From Prevotellaceae bacterium (lineage in GTDB: Bacteria > Bacteroidota > Bacteroidia > Bacteroidales > UBA932), in contig JAITQP010000102.1 in the NCBI GenBank assembly GCA_031288885.1, forward strand, positions 1 to 9,061: a DNA stretch of 9,061 bases, given 5' to 3'. This document shows, in pieces, positions 8,634-9,061 of this stretch. The first letter of the stretch is position 1, and each line of letters opens with the position of its first letter. The notes under the pieces were generated by a model. It did no database searches, was not told where the DNA came from, and saw nothing but the letters and a program-made list of their open reading frames with translations. Made by a program: the position numbers and the translations under genes.

Positions 8634-8649
8634 CCGGCATGTATTTTTG

Positions 8650-8657
8650 CAAAGGTA
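8650..8657 (-). promoter_or_regulatory. Promoter -7 element for the regulator-xylB-xylA operon
   Basis: On the minus strand this reads TACCTTTG followed by CA, an excellent match to the Bacteroidetes primary sigma -7 box TAnnTTTG. Transcription would start near 8643, leaving only about 10 nt before the regulator ATG at 8633. I could not find a convincing TTG/TTTG -33 element at the expected distance, which would fit a promoter that is weak or modulated by a regulator. Confidence 0.72.
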
Positions 8658-8659
8658 AC

Positions 8660-8676
8660 CGATAACACCGTTATTG
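8660..8676. promoter_or_regulatory. Imperfect palindrome, candidate operator
   Basis: The 17-bp sequence CGATAACACCGTTATTG has arms CGATAAC and GTTATTG that are inverted copies at 6 of 7 positions around a 3-bp centre. It sits 2 bp upstream of the -7 box of the regulator promoter, between the -7 and -33 regions, where a bound dimer would block RNA polymerase. A dimeric winged-helix protein encoded next door is the obvious candidate binder. The site is seen; the binding is inferred. Confidence 0.45.
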
Positions 8677-8794
8677 AGTACAGTAAGGCGTTTTTTACGC
8701 TAAGTAAATTTATCAATGCGCTAAAATAGAGATGATTAACCGCCATTTTTGGGGAGCCCGAAAAAGCTAAATATTACGGTATCTACTTTGTTGG

Positions 8795-8894
8795 GGAATT
8801 AAGAATTAGGAATTAGGAATGACGCGAAGCGTGTGCACAAAACCACGCTTCGCGCCATTAATCATTAATCATTAACCATTAATCATTAATCATT
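8795..8894. repeat. Heptameric repeats flanking a GC-rich hairpin
   Basis: Left arm: four 7-bp units GGAATTA, AGAATTA, GGAATTA, GGAATGA (8795-8822). Right arm: five tandem 7-bp units of ATTAATC (8857-8891; the third is ATTAACC), then a partial unit. Between them, CGCGAAGCGTG (8823-8833) pairs perfectly with CACGCTTCGCG (8844-8854) over a 10-nt loop. After one mismatch, AATG (8818-8821) pairs with CATT (8856-8859). The repeats on the two sides are partly complementary, so the whole element may fold as one long hairpin. It lies between two divergent promoters, so a terminator role is not obvious. Similar AT-rich heptad repeats are known to me from Bacteroidota intergenic regions, but I cannot name a described family. 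Confidence 0.82.
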
Positions 8895-8948
8895 GACTTC
8901 GTAACATTTTTGTAGCAGCGGCGTAAAAAAACTGTAATATCTGCCCCG

Positions 8949-8956
8949 TATATTTG
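8949..8956 (+). promoter_or_regulatory. Candidate promoter -7 element for the right-edge gene
   Basis: TATATTTG matches the Bacteroidetes TAnnTTTG -7 consensus. A start of transcription near 8963 would leave about 15 nt before the ATG at 8978. No TTG lies at the expected -33 distance; the nearest upstream TTTTG ends at 8912, too far away. Support rests on the motif and its placement. Confidence 0.5.
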
Positions 8957-8977
8957 CTCAAAAATGAAGTGCGTAGC

Positions 8978-9061
8978 ATGAAAAAGATGTTGAGGCGAGC
9001 CGCAGAGCGCGCTGTAGAAGGCTTGCTCACCCTGAGCGGGAGCGTTACAAGCCTTGCCATT
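8978..9061 (+). CDS. N-terminal fragment of a probable phosphate ABC-transporter permease (PstC-like), cut by window edge
   Basis: An open frame of 28 codons runs from ATG 8978 to the last base with no stop. It encodes a basic, amphipathic start (MKKMLRRAAERAVEG) leading into LLTLSGSVTSLAI, which looks like the beginning of a first transmembrane helix. The EGLLTLSGSVTSL stretch resembles, from memory, the start of Bacteroidetes PstC, the inner-membrane permease of the phosphate-specific ABC transporter. That identification rests on a short segment and is tentative. A plus-strand TAnnTTTG box ends 21 bp before the ATG, supporting a real gene start. An upstream ATG at 8964 stops after five codons and is not the start. 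If it is pstC, this neighbour is unrelated to xylose use and is transcribed divergently from that operon. Confidence 0.5.
   Translation, partial: MKKMLRRAAERAVEGLLTLSGSVTSLAI

Larger units (their letters stand above)
8634..8977. other. Divergent intergenic region between the xylose operon and the right-hand gene
   Basis: 344 bp without a credible gene. From left to right it holds the regulator promoter and candidate operator, then AT-rich DNA with an imperfect palindrome of T5-GGGG-AG-CCCG-A5 layout (8746-8765), a heptamer-repeat/hairpin element, and a plus-strand TAnnTTTG box. I see no tRNA-like or riboswitch-like fold and no insertion-sequence end. Confidence 0.8.

Noticed and set aside
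8746..8765. Palindrome of T5-GGGG-AG-CCCG-A5 layout as a terminator
   Set aside because: It needs a wobble pair, has a 3-nt loop and no T-tract after it on either strand, and no gene ends nearby. I mention it only as part of the intergenic region.
8857..8891. Five ATTAATC units as a CRISPR array or plasmid-type iterons
   Set aside because: The units are 7 bp with no spacers, so not CRISPR. There is no replication initiator gene nearby, so an origin is unsupported.

Overview
The window looks like a chromosomal segment of a Bacteroidota organism, most likely of the order Bacteroidales. The evidence is a tandem SusC/SusD outer-membrane nutrient-uptake pair, promoters with the Bacteroidetes -7 signature TAnnTTTG, translation leaders that are A-rich rather than clear Shine-Dalgarno sites, a 438-residue xylose isomerase of the long Bacteroides type, and a Nudix-family sugar regulator. 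Coding DNA is moderately GC-rich and the intergenic stretches are strikingly AT-rich. I cannot name a genus or species.

Layout. (1) Positions 1-2852, plus strand: a SusC-type TonB-dependent receptor whose N-terminus lies outside the window. (2) 2865-4847, plus: its SusD-type surface lipoprotein, 12 bp downstream. The pair ends in a strong intrinsic terminator (4891-4934). No glycoside hydrolase is visible, so the substrate cannot be read from this window. (3) 8633 down to 4983, minus: a three-gene xylose catabolic operon in the order Nudix/winged-helix regulator, xylulokinase (xylB), xylose isomerase (xylA). It runs tail-to-tail into the susCD pair. (4) 8634-8977: a 344-bp divergent intergenic region. 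It holds a near-consensus promoter for the regulator, an imperfect palindrome just upstream of that promoter's -7 element that could be an operator, a heptameric tandem-repeat/hairpin element, and a second TAnnTTTG promoter facing right. (5) 8978 to the right edge, plus: the first 28 codons of a gene that resembles the N-terminus of a phosphate ABC-transporter permease (PstC-like, tentative).

How the genes work together: XylA converts D-xylose to D-xylulose, and XylB phosphorylates it to D-xylulose 5-phosphate for the pentose phosphate pathway. The Nudix-fold regulator, first gene of the operon, probably senses a sugar or intermediate and controls the promoter at 8650-8657. The visible operon has no xylose/H+ symporter, so inner-membrane import must be encoded elsewhere. 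The SusCD pair could supply xylose-containing glycans across the outer membrane, but only adjacency suggests this.

I see no mobile element, CRISPR array, tRNA or rRNA. Most of the window is well-understood metabolism. The least explained material is the intergenic DNA at 8634-8977.
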